Source of the DNA: Nocardia sp. alder85J
Lineage (GTDB): Bacteria > Actinomycetota > Actinomycetes > Mycobacteriales > Mycobacteriaceae
Assembly (NCBI RefSeq): GCF_020176955.2
Contig: NZ_JAIUCZ020000004.1
Span: 1 to 64,000, forward strand
Length of the DNA stretch: 64,000 nt
Direction: 5' to 3'
Below are positions 18,215 through 27,285 of this stretch, piece by piece. The notes under the pieces were generated by a model. It was not told the origin of the DNA, ran no database searches, and worked only from the letters and a program-made list of their open reading frames with translations. The position numbers and the translations under genes were made by a program. Position 1 is the stretch's first letter. The number at the start of each line of letters is the position of its first letter.

Positions 18215-18574
18215 TCAGTGGTGAACCAGCTGCTCGGCGTGCGGGAGTTCGTCGTCGCGCAGTCGGCCGGACCGTGCGCTGCGGACATCCCAGTGGGTGA
18301 CGCGGCCGTCCGGTCCGGTGAAGATCGACCGGGCCAGCGCCGCCTCGATCCGGCCGCGAACCTCCGCCTCGGCATCGGGTTCCGCGGCGAACAGCACCCG
18401 CAGGCGCACCTCGTCGCCGCTGCGCCGGGTGTCGGTGTGGTGTGGCGCGAGCGGACAGGGCGGCTCGTGCTCCCAGTGCCCGCACAGCGCGACCGTGACG
18501 GCGGCACCCGGTGCCCGCACGTCGTCGTCGGCCGTCATGGTCAGGACCGCATCGTGGACGAAGGCTCGGCGCAC
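18215..18574 (-). CDS. Conserved hypothetical protein, last gene of the MerR-HEAT operon
   Basis: The 119-residue protein is not recognised. It contains VTVALCGHWEHEPPCPLAPH with a Cys/His-rich stretch, then an alpha/beta-looking half ending RSGRLRDDELPHAEQLVHH. Residues such as C-x2-H-x2-H and C-P-L-A-P-H-H could bind a metal, but no known motif fits. A GTG at 18574 is used here; the ATG at 18538 would shorten it by 12 residues. It is 26 bases downstream of the MerR-HEAT gene in the same direction, so it probably belongs to that operon. Confidence 0.62.
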   Translation of the reverse strand: MRRAFVHDAVLTMTADDDVRAPGAAVTVALCGHWEHEPPCPLAPHHTDTRRSGDEVRLRVLFAAEPDAEAEVRGRIEAALARSIFTGPDGRVTHWDVRSARSGRLRDDELPHAEQLVHH

Positions 18575-18600
18575 CGGACCAGTATGGCCCGGGGCACGCC

Positions 18601-19602
18601 CTATCGGGTGCGGCGATCGGGTGCGCGCAGGATCGCCGCCGCGGTCGCCGCGATGGTCCGGTCGCCGTCGGTGGTGAGCCGGGTCAACGCGTCCCGCGCG
18701 GCGGTGCCGGGAATCTCGGCGAGCGCCTGGGTGATTCGCAGCCGGGTCGGCGTGTCGGCACTGGTGTCCAGCGAGTCGCACATGGCCCCGACGATGGCGG
18801 CCGGGTCGTCCGCGGCCAGCAGGCCCAGGGTCTCGGCGGCTTCGACGTCGGAGCGGCCCGCGTGGACCATCGCGAGCAGGGTGGGTATCGCCGCGGCGTC
18901 GCGGCGGGCACCGAGGGCCAGGGCCGCGTGGTCGCGCACGACGGTGTCGGGATCGCCGACGGCCGTGTGCAACAGGGTCGCCGCCGCGGCGGTGGGTACC
19001 GCCGCGATCGCGTCGACCGCGCGGCGCCGCACCCGGACATCCGGCGATTCGAGCCCGACGGCCAGCTCCGCCAGGCCCGCACCGGCGGCCCGCGCCAGCG
19101 ACCAGCGCAGGGCGCCGGCGACGTTGGGGTCGTCCTCCGCCAGTGCGGCTTCGACGAGCGCCGCGATGGGTAGCGACGCGACCTCGTGCTGCGCCAGCAC
19201 GGCCTGCTGACGGTGTGGCGCGGAGTCGGATTCCAGTGCGCGCAACAGGGTGACGATGCCCATCACGTCCTCCCATTGCGCGGGGGCGGCCGCGTCGACG
19301 CGTTCGAGTCTGCGCAGCAACTCCTGTTCGGCGGCGATCCGGGTGCGAGTGTGCCGAATGAGGTCGCCGACCAGGTCGGCGGGGGCGAAGATCGGATCGT
19401 CCAGTGCGCGTTTGGCATCGTGCAGCGACAGGCCCAGGGTGCGCAGGCATTCGACGTCGAAGAGGCGGCGGATGTCGGCGGGGGAGTACTCGCGGTAGCC
19501 GCCGGAGGTGCGGCCGGTGGGCTGCACCAGGCCGAGCGCGTCGTAGTGACGCAGCATGCGGGTGCTGACGCCGGAGCGCCGCGAGACCTCGCCGATCAAC
19601 AT
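18601..19602 (-). CDS. MerR-family regulator fused to HEAT repeats
   Basis: The 333-residue protein opens with a MerR winged helix (MLIGEVSRRSGVSTRMLRHY, then GYREYSPADIRRL) and a short coiled linker to about residue 110. The remainder is a run of roughly 30-residue alpha-helical repeats (for example SPDVRVRRRAVDAIAAVP and DPDTVVRDHAALALGAR) of the HEAT/PBS-lyase type. Ordinary MerR proteins are half this size and end in a small effector domain, so HEAT repeats here probably serve as a protein-binding sensor. The upstream neighbour is another HEAT protein, a plausible binding partner. Confidence 0.85.
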   Translation of the reverse strand: MLIGEVSRRSGVSTRMLRHYDALGLVQPTGRTSGGYREYSPADIRRLFDVECLRTLGLSLHDAKRALDDPIFAPADLVGDLIRHTRTRIAAEQELLRRLERVDAAAPAQWEDVMGIVTLLRALESDSAPHRQQAVLAQHEVASLPIAALVEAALAEDDPNVAGALRWSLARAAGAGLAELAVGLESPDVRVRRRAVDAIAAVPTAAAATLLHTAVGDPDTVVRDHAALALGARRDAAAIPTLLAMVHAGRSDVEAAETLGLLAADDPAAIVGAMCDSLDTSADTPTRLRITQALAEIPGTAARDALTRLTTDGDRTIAATAAAILRAPDRRTR

Positions 19603-19617
19603 CGTGCCGCCTCCTCT

Positions 19618-20274
19618 TCAGGCGTCCGGGCCGGTCACCGCGACCCGTTTGGCCAGCTCGACCGAGAAGGTGAACGCGCTGTCCGGATCCTGCCGCAGCC
19701 GCTCGGTGGCCGCCGCGTGCGCGCGCACCTGCGGGTCGGCGGCGGTCAGGGCCACGGCCAGGGCCGGTGCGGCGGCCTCGCCGAGTGCCGCCAGTGTACG
19801 GGCGAGGCCCCGGCGCATCGTGTCGTCGCCGCGGCCGAGTTCGGCCGCCAGTTCGCCGGCCAGCGCGCTCTCGGCCTCGGGTGGGACGAGTGCGGCGGCG
19901 GCTCGCCATGCGCTGAGGGCGACGTCGTCGTGCGCGTCGTGCAGCCGGGCCGACACCGCGGGCCAGGCGCCGCGGTCGCCGATCTTCGACAGGGTGTGCA
20001 GGGCCTGGCTGCGGGCCTGGGGTGTCGCGGAATCGAGTTCGGCCAGCAGCCGCGCCAGCGTGATCTCCGCCGGTAACCGGCACAGTGCCCAGGTCAGCAT
20101 GTCGCGGACGAAGAAGTCCGGTTCGACGGCGCAGCGGGCGATCAGCGTGGCCGCGAGGCGGGGATCGCCCTGCGTGCCCGCCGACAGGGCCGCGCGCAGC
20201 CGGGTCGACGAGTCGGGGGCGGCGAGGGCGTCGATGAGGCGAGCGTCGGGCTCGCCGTGGATGGTCGTGTTCAC
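19618..20274 (-). CDS. HEAT-repeat protein
   Basis: The 218-residue protein consists almost wholly of HEAT-like helical repeats, such as SSTRLRAALSAG, EPDFFVRDMLTWALCRLP, TPQARSQALHTLSKIGD and DPQVRAHAAATERLRQDP. The GTG at 20274 was chosen because AAGGAGGT lies 8 bases upstream; an in-frame TTG at 20280 would be too close to that site. It is the first gene of an operon with the MerR-HEAT regulator 15 bases downstream, and it is driven by the promoter at 20299-20329. No catalytic residues are seen; a binding or scaffold role is likely. Confidence 0.82.
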   Translation of the reverse strand: MNTTIHGEPDARLIDALAAPDSSTRLRAALSAGTQGDPRLAATLIARCAVEPDFFVRDMLTWALCRLPAEITLARLLAELDSATPQARSQALHTLSKIGDRGAWPAVSARLHDAHDDVALSAWRAAAALVPPEAESALAGELAAELGRGDDTMRRGLARTLAALGEAAAPALAVALTAADPQVRAHAAATERLRQDPDSAFTFSVELAKRVAVTGPDA

Positions 20275-20298
20275 GAGCAACCACCTCCTTCGAGTGCC

Positions 20299-20329
20299 AC
20301 TGAACGCCTTGTCACCGTGTCAAGGTCAA
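20299..20329 (-). promoter_or_regulatory. MerR-type promoter with dyad in a 19-base spacer
   Basis: On the minus strand, TTGACC (20329-20324) is followed by a 19-base spacer and TTCAGT (20304-20299). The spacer region overlaps a dyad at 20307-20325, CCTTGACAC-G-GTGACAAGG, with 8 of 9 arm positions matching. A lengthened spacer carrying a dyad is the hallmark of promoters untwisted by MerR proteins. The downstream operon encodes a MerR-HEAT protein, which fits autoregulation. Confidence 0.65.
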
Positions 20330-20856
20330 CTCCGGTGCTGCGGGCGGACCGGATCGGATGTGCCGTGGCGAGGTGCGGCGCGGGGTGCATCTTCAGGTGA
20401 AACGAGCGGCGCGGGTGCTTCTTCAGGCGAAATGAGCAGCACGGCAACGATATTCGAGTGCAGTGCGGTGTACCCGGTGTGCGGCGGGGGTGGACGGTCG
20501 TCGGATCCGGGCAAGCGCCGCGCATCCGGCGGGCTACAGTGATATGCACCCATCGGGCCGAATGCGATGCAGATCACAGCATCGCGGGGCGCACAGTGCT
20601 GTCGCGGTGGGTAATCCACGCGTGGCATCGCCCCGCCCTGGCGCGTCATCCGTTAACGAATGGCACACTGAGGGTCCGCGCCGGGCGAATATGTCCCGAA
20701 ACTTCCGGCCGGACGGTCTCGACATCCGGCGTTTCGAACCGCTCGGTCGGCAATCGTCCCAGGCCGGCGCACGTGCAGCGCCCGCACTTCCGGCTTAACT
20801 ACGGCGTTACCGGTGCAGGCTTTCGATCGATTATTTGCCAGCGCACCCTTCTTGTC
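20330..20856. other. Divergent intergenic region between the HEAT operon and GntR
   Basis: No gene is supported in these 527 bases; the open frames have poor codon usage and no ribosome site. The region holds a 30-bp tandem duplication at 20383-20442. Toward GntR it becomes less GC-rich, with GATTAT around 20828 as a weak -10 candidate. No terminator or RNA gene was recognised. Confidence 0.4.
20383..20442. repeat. Two tandem 30-bp direct repeats
   Basis: Two adjacent copies of exactly 30 bases share GGGTGC-TCTTCAGG-GAAA and GAGC, differing at 5 positions. They lie about 60 bases upstream of the MerR-type promoter. They may be a regulatory duplication or a relic of coding sequence (each unit is ten codons), but neither is shown. 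Confidence 0.6.
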
Positions 20857-21621
20857 ATGAAGCAGGTCAGGATGGATCCTCGGACGAGACGCCGTTTGAA
20901 CTCGGCCCGCCGGGTGCGAGATCTGCTCCGCGCGGCGATCGTTCACGAGGAGTTCCCCGCGGGTGCGCTGCCGGGTGAAGCCGAACTCATGTTGTCGTTC
21001 TGCGCGAGCCGGCAGGTGATCCGCGACGCGCTGGGTCTGTTGCGCGAAGAAGGGCTCATCAAGCGGGTGCAGGGGACGGGAACGTTCTCGGTCGCCTCCA
21101 AGGTGCGGCACGCGTTCAGTCATCTGCACGGTCCCGAGCCCGCGCTGGAACGGGTCTCGCATCGGATCCTGACGGTCACCCGGGAGGTCGCCGCGCCGCG
21201 CGTCACCGACCGGCTGGGCCTGCCGCGCGGCAGCGAGTGCGGGGTCATCGAATATCTGGCCGTCTTCGGCGACGAGCCGTACTACGTGTGCACCGCCTAC
21301 GTGCCGCTGCCGCTGATCCGGGTGGTGGAGCGCGGCCGGTCGGTCACCGAGTGGTATCAGGTCTACGAGGCAGCGGGTTTCGAGATCGGCGTCACCGATC
21401 AGGCGGTGGAGGCGATCCTCGCCGACGACGAGGTGGCCGGTCTGCTCGACGTGCTGCCCGGCGCCCCGCTGATGCTGTTCGAGCGGCTGGTCCGCGACCG
21501 GACCGGACAGCCGCTGGAATACGCCTTCGCCCGGGTGCGCGGCGATCGCATCGCACTGCTGGCACAACTTCCCCGTCACAGCCGGCAGCGTCGCCCGCAT
21601 CCATCGGCCCAGGAGACGTGA
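20857..21621 (+). CDS. GntR-family (HutC/UTRA) transcriptional regulator
   Basis: The 254-residue protein has an N-terminal GntR winged helix (RRVRDLLRAAIVHEEFPAG, ASRQVIRDALGLLREEGLI, VQGTGTFS) and a C-terminal UTRA effector domain (CGVIEYLAVFGDEPYYV to PLEYAFARVRGDRIAL). The ATG at 20857 is chosen; ATG 20872 is possible. Its stop overlaps the DppB-like start by one base, so the regulator is co-transcribed with the transporter it most likely controls, with a ligand related to the transported compound. Confidence 0.88.
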   Translation: MKQVRMDPRTRRRLNSARRVRDLLRAAIVHEEFPAGALPGEAELMLSFCASRQVIRDALGLLREEGLIKRVQGTGTFSVASKVRHAFSHLHGPEPALERVSHRILTVTREVAAPRVTDRLGLPRGSECGVIEYLAVFGDEPYYVCTAYVPLPLIRVVERGRSVTEWYQVYEAAGFEIGVTDQAVEAILADDEVAGLLDVLPGAPLMLFERLVRDRTGQPLEYAFARVRGDRIALLAQLPRHSRQRRPHPSAQET

Positions 21622-22565
21622 TGCTCGGATATTTCGGACGACGACTGCTGATGACGATTCCGATTCTGATCGGTGTCTCGATCGTCATCTTCATCACCAT
21701 CAAGATCATTCCCGGCGATCCGGTCGCCTCGATGCTGGGACCCACCGGCAGTCCCGAGGCCCGCGCCGCGCTGCACGCCCGGCTCGGCCTCGACAAACCG
21801 GTGCCGGTGCAATACGTGTCCTGGTTCTGGCACAGTCTCACCGGCGATTTCGGCACCAGCATGACCCGGCACACCGCGGTCGCGCCGATCGTGCTGGACG
21901 CGTTGAAGAACACGCTGGTGCTCACCGTCGCCGCCGCCGTGCTGGCGCTGGTGCTGGGGCTGGCGGTCGGAGCGCTGACCGGTCTGCGCCGCAACGGGAT
22001 CGCGGCCCGGATCGGCAATGCGCTGGCCCTGTTCTCGATCTCGGTGCCGCAGTACTCGATCGGGCTGCTGCTGATCATCTACCTGGCCTCACAGGCGGGC
22101 CTGTTCCCGGTCGCCGGCATGCACAATCCCAACGGCGACGGCGGTTTCGGTGATCTGTTCAACCATCTGATCCTGCCCGCGATCACCGCGGCGCTGGTAC
22201 CCGCCGGGATCATCGCGCGCATGTTCCGCTCGGCGGTGCTCGACGTGATGAGCATGGATTTCATCGAGGCGCTGCGAGCGCGCGGGCTGTCCCGGAACCG
22301 GGTGATGCTGCACGCCTTCCACAACACCGTACCCTCGCTGCTGACGGTGGCGGGCTTGCAGATCGGCTATCTGCTCGGCGGCGTGGTGTTCGTCGAGGCC
22401 GTATTCGCCTGGCCCGGAATCGGATTGCTGGTCTACCAGTCGATCACCCAGCGGGACCTGCCGGTGATCCAGGCCGGGGTGCTGGTCTCCGCCTTCGCCT
22501 TCGTGCTGGTCAACCTGGTGGTCGATGCGCTGCACGGCGTCATCGACCCTCGCATCCGCGCCTGA
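21621..22565 (+). CDS. Dpp/Opp-type ABC transporter permease (DppB-like)
   Basis: The 314-residue permease starts MLGYFGRRLLMTIPILIGVS, a typical DppB opening, and has six hydrophobic helices. The EAA coupling loop is EALRARGLSRNRVMLHAFHN, and the C-terminus has VEAVFAWPGIGLL. It begins inside the GntR stop codon (TGATG). With the following genes it forms a complete peptide/nickel-class importer, which in this setting may carry amides or other small nitrogen compounds. Confidence 0.91.
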   Translation: MLGYFGRRLLMTIPILIGVSIVIFITIKIIPGDPVASMLGPTGSPEARAALHARLGLDKPVPVQYVSWFWHSLTGDFGTSMTRHTAVAPIVLDALKNTLVLTVAAAVLALVLGLAVGALTGLRRNGIAARIGNALALFSISVPQYSIGLLLIIYLASQAGLFPVAGMHNPNGDGGFGDLFNHLILPAITAALVPAGIIARMFRSAVLDVMSMDFIEALRARGLSRNRVMLHAFHNTVPSLLTVAGLQIGYLLGGVVFVEAVFAWPGIGLLVYQSITQRDLPVIQAGVLVSAFAFVLVNLVVDALHGVIDPRIRA

Positions 22566-22651
22566 CCACCCTTCGCGCTCACCTCTGACGGCAGTGTCGC
22601 CGGTTCCCTTCCCACCGACTCCTTCCGACCCGAACTGCCGAGGAGTGTTCG

Positions 22652-23530
22652 ATGACAGTACTGGCCGAGGCCGTGACCCTGCCCGAAGCCCCCGCACGCC
22701 CCACCTCCCGTCGCCGCCGAATGCCGGTGAGCGCCACCATCGCCGCGGTGGTGATCCTGCTGATCATGCTGGCCGCCCTGATCGGGCCGCTGTGGGTCGG
22801 CGACCCGATCGCCGGTGACACCTCGCAGCGCCTGCTGCCCTTCGGTGCGCCCGGCCACCTACTCGGCACCGACGGCCAAGGCCGGGATGTGTTGTCCCGC
22901 TTGGTCAACGGTGGCCGGCTGTCGCTGCTGGCCGGTCTGATCCCGGTCGCGTTCGCCGCGCTCGTGGGCACCGGGCTCGGCGTCACCGCGGGCCTGTCCG
23001 GCAGATGGGGGCAGCGGCTGATCATGCGCACCCTGGACGTGTTCTACGCCTTCCCCGCGGTGCTGCTGGCGGTGGCGATCGCCGCCGCACTGGGATCGGG
23101 CCTGTCGAACGCGATCATCGCGCTCGCGGTGATCCTGGTGCCGCCGGTGGCCCGGGTCGCCGAGACCGAGACCCGCAAACTGGTGGATCTGGACTACATG
23201 GAGGCCGCACGGGCCAGCGGGGCGCGCCGCTCGGCGATCGCGCTGTGGCAGGTGCTGCCGAATGTGGCGCCGCCCGTGGTGGTCTACTGCACCGCCCTGA
23301 TCGGCCTGTCCATCGTGTACGCCGCCGGCCTGAGCTTCCTGGGCCTGGGCATCTCGCCGCCGAAGGCCGAATGGGGCCTGATGGTCAGCGAGCACACCCA
23401 GTACATCTATTCCGCGCCGCTGCTGGCCGCGATTCCGGCGCTGGCCATCCTGATCACCTCGGTCGCCTTCAACGTCCTCGGCGACGGCCTGCGCGACCTG
23501 CTCGACGTGCGAGGGGAGATGCGGGCATGA
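22652..23530 (+). CDS. Dpp/Opp-type ABC transporter permease (DppC-like)
   Basis: The 292-residue second permease has the DppC features HLLGTDGQGRDVLSRLVNGG and the coupling loop YMEAARASGARRSAIALWQV, then SFLGLGISPPKAEWG. It follows DppB by 86 bases with GAGGAGTG before the ATG. Its end overlaps the next ATPase gene by 4 bp. Confidence 0.91.
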   Translation: MTVLAEAVTLPEAPARPTSRRRRMPVSATIAAVVILLIMLAALIGPLWVGDPIAGDTSQRLLPFGAPGHLLGTDGQGRDVLSRLVNGGRLSLLAGLIPVAFAALVGTGLGVTAGLSGRWGQRLIMRTLDVFYAFPAVLLAVAIAAALGSGLSNAIIALAVILVPPVARVAETETRKLVDLDYMEAARASGARRSAIALWQVLPNVAPPVVVYCTALIGLSIVYAAGLSFLGLGISPPKAEWGLMVSEHTQYIYSAPLLAAIPALAILITSVAFNVLGDGLRDLLDVRGEMRA

Positions 23531-24594
23531 ACGGTCAGGAGCCGGCGGCGGCAGCGGAGCGTGACCACGGAGGCTCCCCGAGCATGCCCCGGGAATACCG
23601 CATGATGACCGAAGCGCCACCGCCGCTCGAAATCACCGATCTGACAACGACTTTCGTCTCCCGTAACCGCCGCACCGAGGTGGTCCGCGGCGTCTCGTTC
23701 ACCGTCCGCCGCGGCGAGACCATGATGCTGCTCGGTGAGAGCGGCAGCGGCAAATCCGTCACGGCCCGCTCGATCATGCGGCTGTACGGCCCCTCCGCCG
23801 AGATCGGCGGCAGTGTCAAGCTCCTGGGCCGCGAACTGCTGGATCTGGCCGAGCCGCAACTGCGGGCGATCCGCGGCGCCCAGATCGCGCTGGTGCCACA
23901 GGATCCCACCGGCGCACTGGATCCGTTGCGCCGCATCGGTTCCCAGCTCACCGAGGTGCTCGCCGCGCACGGGGTGGAGCGGGTGCGCGGCGCCGCCCGC
24001 CGCCGGGCCGAGGAATTGCTGGCGCTGGTCGGCATCCCCGATCCGAAACGGGTGGCCGACAGCTATCCGCACGAACTGTCCGGCGGCATGCGCCAGCGCG
24101 CCGTGATCGCGATCGCGGTCAGCTGCGATCCGCAGGTGCTGATCGCCGACGAACCCACCACCGCGCTGGATGTCACCGTGCAGGCTCAGATCCTGGAACT
24201 GATCGCGGAATTGCAGCAGCGCCTGGGCATGGCGGTGCTGATGGTCACCCACGATGTCGGTGTCGCCGCGGAATTCGGCGGCCGGGTCGGCGTCATGTAC
24301 GCGGGCAAATTGGTCGAGGAGGGCCCGGCCCGGCAGGTGCTGTCGTCGCCGCGGCATCCCTATACCGCGGGCCTGCTCGATTCGCTGCCCACGCCCGGAA
24401 TTGCCCGCGGCGCACTGCGTTCCATCGTCGGCTCCCCGCCCTCGGTCGGCGCGTTCCCGCTCGGCTGCGCCTTCGCGGCCCGCTGCCCGCACGCACGGCG
24501 CTCGTGCGGCGAGGCGGATCCGCCGCTGGTCGCCGTCGGCGCGGACCGGGTGGCCGCGTGCCCCGTGGTCAATACCGAAGCGGCGGTGGCGTGA
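23527..24594 (+). CDS. Dpp/Opp-type ABC transporter ATP-binding protein (DppD-like)
   Basis: The 355-residue ATPase has Walker [10 protein letters not shown], signature [12 protein letters not shown], Walker [13 protein letters not shown] and the C-terminal oligopeptide-transporter extension with Cys-rich [14 protein letters not shown]. The ATG at 23527 overlaps DppC by 4 bp. In-frame ATGs at 23584 and 23605 lie nearer to the conserved core, so the first 20-30 residues may be an extension or mis-start. Confidence 0.9.
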   Translation: MNGQEPAAAAERDHGGSPSMPREYRMMTEAPPPLEITDLTTTFVSRNRRTEVVRGVSFTVRRGETMMLLGESGSGKSVTARSIMRLYGPSAEIGGSVKLLGRELLDLAEPQLRAIRGAQIALVPQDPTGALDPLRRIGSQLTEVLAAHGVERVRGAARRRAEELLALVGIPDPKRVADSYPHELSGGMRQRAVIAIAVSCDPQVLIADEPTTALDVTVQAQILELIAELQQRLGMAVLMVTHDVGVAAEFGGRVGVMYAGKLVEEGPARQVLSSPRHPYTAGLLDSLPTPGIARGALRSIVGSPPSVGAFPLGCAFAARCPHARRSCGEADPPLVAVGADRVAACPVVNTEAAVA

Positions 24595-25535
24595 TGACCA
24601 CCGAACTGCTCCGCGCCGAGGGGCTCACCAAGACCTTCGGCAACGGCGTGCGCGCGGTCTCCGACGTGTCGCTGAGTGTCGCCCGCGGCGAAACCCTGGG
24701 TGTGGTGGGCGAATCCGGCTGCGGCAAGTCCACCACCGGCAAGATGCTGCTCGGACTGCTGGCCCCCGACAGCGGCTCGGTGACCTTCGACGGCGAACCG
24801 CTGGCCGGGCTGGGCAATGCCGAGTTGCGGGCATTGCGGGCCCGGTTGCAGGTGGTGCCACAGAATCCGCAGACCTCGCTGAATCCGCGGCTGCGGGTCC
24901 GGCAGTCGATCGAATTCAACCTGCGCGCCCACGGTGTCGACCGCGCGGCCCGTCGGCCGCGAGTATTGGAACTGCTGGAACGGGTGGGGCTGACCGCCGC
25001 GCACGCCGAACGGTTCCCGCACGAACTGTCCGGCGGCCAGTTGCAGCGGGTCGCGATCGCGCGGGCGCTGGCCACCTCGCCGGATCTGGTGGTCTGCGAC
25101 GAGGCGGTGTCGGCGCTGGACAAGAGCGTGCAGGCGCAGGTGCTGAATCTGCTCGCCGACCTCCAGGCCGAGACCGGCGTCGCGTTCCTGTTCATCTCGC
25201 ACGATCTGGCGGTGGTGGAACACATCTCCGATCGGGTCGCCGTGATGTATCTGGGCCGGGTGGTGGAAATTGCTCCGGCACAACAGCTCTGGTCGAATCC
25301 GCAACACCCGTACACGCAGGCGCTGCTGTCCGCGACGCCGGGCCGCGAGCGCGAGCGCATCGTGCTCTCCGGTGATCTGCCCAATCCGGCGAATCCGCCG
25401 TCGGGCTGCGGTTTCCGCACCCGCTGCCCGGTCGCCGAGGACGTCTGCGCCGACAGCTGGCCGCCGTTGACCGAGGCCGCACCCGGCCACCGGGCCGCCT
25501 GCATCCACGTCGGTCCGGTCGCCGTCCCGGGCTGA
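24594..25535 (+). CDS. Dpp/Opp-type ABC transporter ATP-binding protein (DppF-like)
   Basis: The 313-residue partner ATPase shows Walker A GESGCGKST, LSGGQLQRVAIARAL and VVCDEAVSALDKSVQAQV, then the family tail CGFRTRCPVAEDVC with paired cysteines. Its ATG overlaps the DppD-like stop by one base. The two ATPases would form the heterodimeric motor for the DppBC-like channel. Confidence 0.91.
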   Translation: MTTELLRAEGLTKTFGNGVRAVSDVSLSVARGETLGVVGESGCGKSTTGKMLLGLLAPDSGSVTFDGEPLAGLGNAELRALRARLQVVPQNPQTSLNPRLRVRQSIEFNLRAHGVDRAARRPRVLELLERVGLTAAHAERFPHELSGGQLQRVAIARALATSPDLVVCDEAVSALDKSVQAQVLNLLADLQAETGVAFLFISHDLAVVEHISDRVAVMYLGRVVEIAPAQQLWSNPQHPYTQALLSATPGRERERIVLSGDLPNPANPPSGCGFRTRCPVAEDVCADSWPPLTEAAPGHRAACIHVGPVAVPG

Positions 25536-25636
25536 CCCACCCCGCACCCACCAGCCACCGATGACCGCCCGATGGTCACCGGACGATCCCCCACGCCCCG
25601 GCCCGGTCCGGTAACCCCATCCCGAGAGGAAATGCC

Positions 25637-27250
25637 GTGTTCACGCCTCGCCATCTCACTCGCCGCCGAAAGCGGTCCCTGCTGCTCGGCGCCCTCGCCG
25701 CCGTTCTCGCGCTCATGCCGGCCGCCTGTGGCGGCAGCGCCACCAACGGCGGTGGCGGCGGCGGGAATACGCTGATCATCGGCATGACCGCCTCCGACAT
25801 CCCGGTGCTGGACACCGGTCTCGCGCAGGGGCAGGGGTACGAGGGCCTGCGCTTCGTCGGCAACCAGCTCTACGACGGCTTGACGAAATTCGATCTGACC
25901 AAGGGTGACCAGATCCCGAAGATCATTCCCGATCTCGCCGAATCCTGGTCGCCCAACGCCGATCTCACCAGCTGGACGTTCAAGCTGCGGCCCGGCGTCA
26001 CCTTCCACGACGGCACGCCGTGGAACGCCGACGCCGCCATCTTCAATCTGGATCGCTACGACAACAAGACCAGCCCGAACTACTACCAGGAACTCAACGC
26101 GCAGGGTGGCCTGTCCATCGCCGGGGTGAAGAGTTTCGAGAAGATCGACGATCTGACCATCCAGATCGACACCAACGGTCCGTGGGCCTATCTGCCCAGC
26201 GACCTGGCGACGGTGTACTTCGCCAGCCCCACCGCGGTGAAGGCGGAGGGGAACCAGGGGTTCGCCGAGAAGCCGGTCGGTACGGGGCCGTTCAAGTTCG
26301 ATTCGATGGTCCGCGGCCAGCGCCTGGTGCTGGTGGCCAACGACAAGTACTGGGCCGGTGCGCCGAAGGTGTCGAAGGTGATCCTGCGGCCGATCCCGGA
26401 TCCGACCGCCCGGGTGGCCGCGCTGCGCTCCGGTGAGGTCAACTGGATCGAGGTGCCGCCGCCGGACGACGTGCCGAACCTGAAGTCGCAGAACTTCCAG
26501 GTGCTCACCAATTCCTACGACCACATCTGGCCCTGGGTCTACAACATGACCAAGGCGCCGTTCGACAACCCGAAGGTGCGCGAGGCGCTGAACTGGGCGA
26601 TCAACCGGCAGGCGCTGGTGGACAACATCCTCAAGGGCACCGCGGAACCCGCGCTCGGCTTCGTGCCGCACGCCAACGCCGCCTACCGCCCCGCCGACGA
26701 CGGCTACGGCTACGACCCCGCGAAGGCGAAAGCGCTGCTCGCCGAGGCCGGTTACCCCAACGGCTTCTCGATGACGCTGTCGTATCCGACCAGCGGTTCC
26801 GGCAACATGGTGCCCACCCCGATGAACACCGCGTTGCAGACCGATCTGGCCGCGGTCGGGGTCAAGGTGGAGCTGAAGCCCATCGAATGGGCGGCGATGC
26901 TCAACGACTACTTCGCCGGCAAGATCCCGGACAACGCCGACGCGCTGAACATCTCGCTGAGCTATCAGCAGGAAGGCTTCTGGCGCAGCTGGTTCGGCAC
27001 CGATTCGGCGATCAACGCGGGCAAGTACTCCAACCCGCAGGTGGACGCCCTGCTGGCCAAGGCCCGCACGGTGCTCGACGACACCGCGCGCTCGGATCTG
27101 TATTCGCAGGCCGGGCAGCTACTGCTGAAGGATTCCCCCTGGCTGGTGGTGGTCAACGACCGCAACCCGCGCGTACTGGCGGCGAATGTGCACGGCTTCG
27201 TGCAGCCCCAGTCCTGGTTCGCCGACCTGACCCAGCTCTCGGTCGGCTGA
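25637..27250 (+). CDS. Dpp/Opp-type substrate-binding lipoprotein (family 5)
   Basis: The 537-residue extracellular solute-binding protein has a basic-hydrophobic signal peptide with lipobox MPAAC near residue 31 and a glycine-rich linker. Family-5 landmarks follow: PDLAESWSPNADLTSWTF, LRPGVTFHDGTPWNA and GTGPFKFDSMVRGQ. The GTG start follows GAGAGGA by 6 bases. It completes the importer and immediately precedes the amidase genes, so its ligand is probably an amidase substrate or precursor. Confidence 0.91.
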   Translation: MFTPRHLTRRRKRSLLLGALAAVLALMPAACGGSATNGGGGGGNTLIIGMTASDIPVLDTGLAQGQGYEGLRFVGNQLYDGLTKFDLTKGDQIPKIIPDLAESWSPNADLTSWTFKLRPGVTFHDGTPWNADAAIFNLDRYDNKTSPNYYQELNAQGGLSIAGVKSFEKIDDLTIQIDTNGPWAYLPSDLATVYFASPTAVKAEGNQGFAEKPVGTGPFKFDSMVRGQRLVLVANDKYWAGAPKVSKVILRPIPDPTARVAALRSGEVNWIEVPPPDDVPNLKSQNFQVLTNSYDHIWPWVYNMTKAPFDNPKVREALNWAINRQALVDNILKGTAEPALGFVPHANAAYRPADDGYGYDPAKAKALLAEAGYPNGFSMTLSYPTSGSGNMVPTPMNTALQTDLAAVGVKVELKPIEWAAMLNDYFAGKIPDNADALNISLSYQQEGFWRSWFGTDSAINAGKYSNPQVDALLAKARTVLDDTARSDLYSQAGQLLLKDSPWLVVVNDRNPRVLAANVHGFVQPQSWFADLTQLSVG

Positions 27251-27285
27251 ACCGATTCCGTCACCCACTCGAAAGGAAGACCGTC

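Noticed and set aside
20458-20856. Longer GntR protein starting near 20458
   Set aside because: The extension has no GntR similarity and poor codon usage; the winged helix begins just after 20857.
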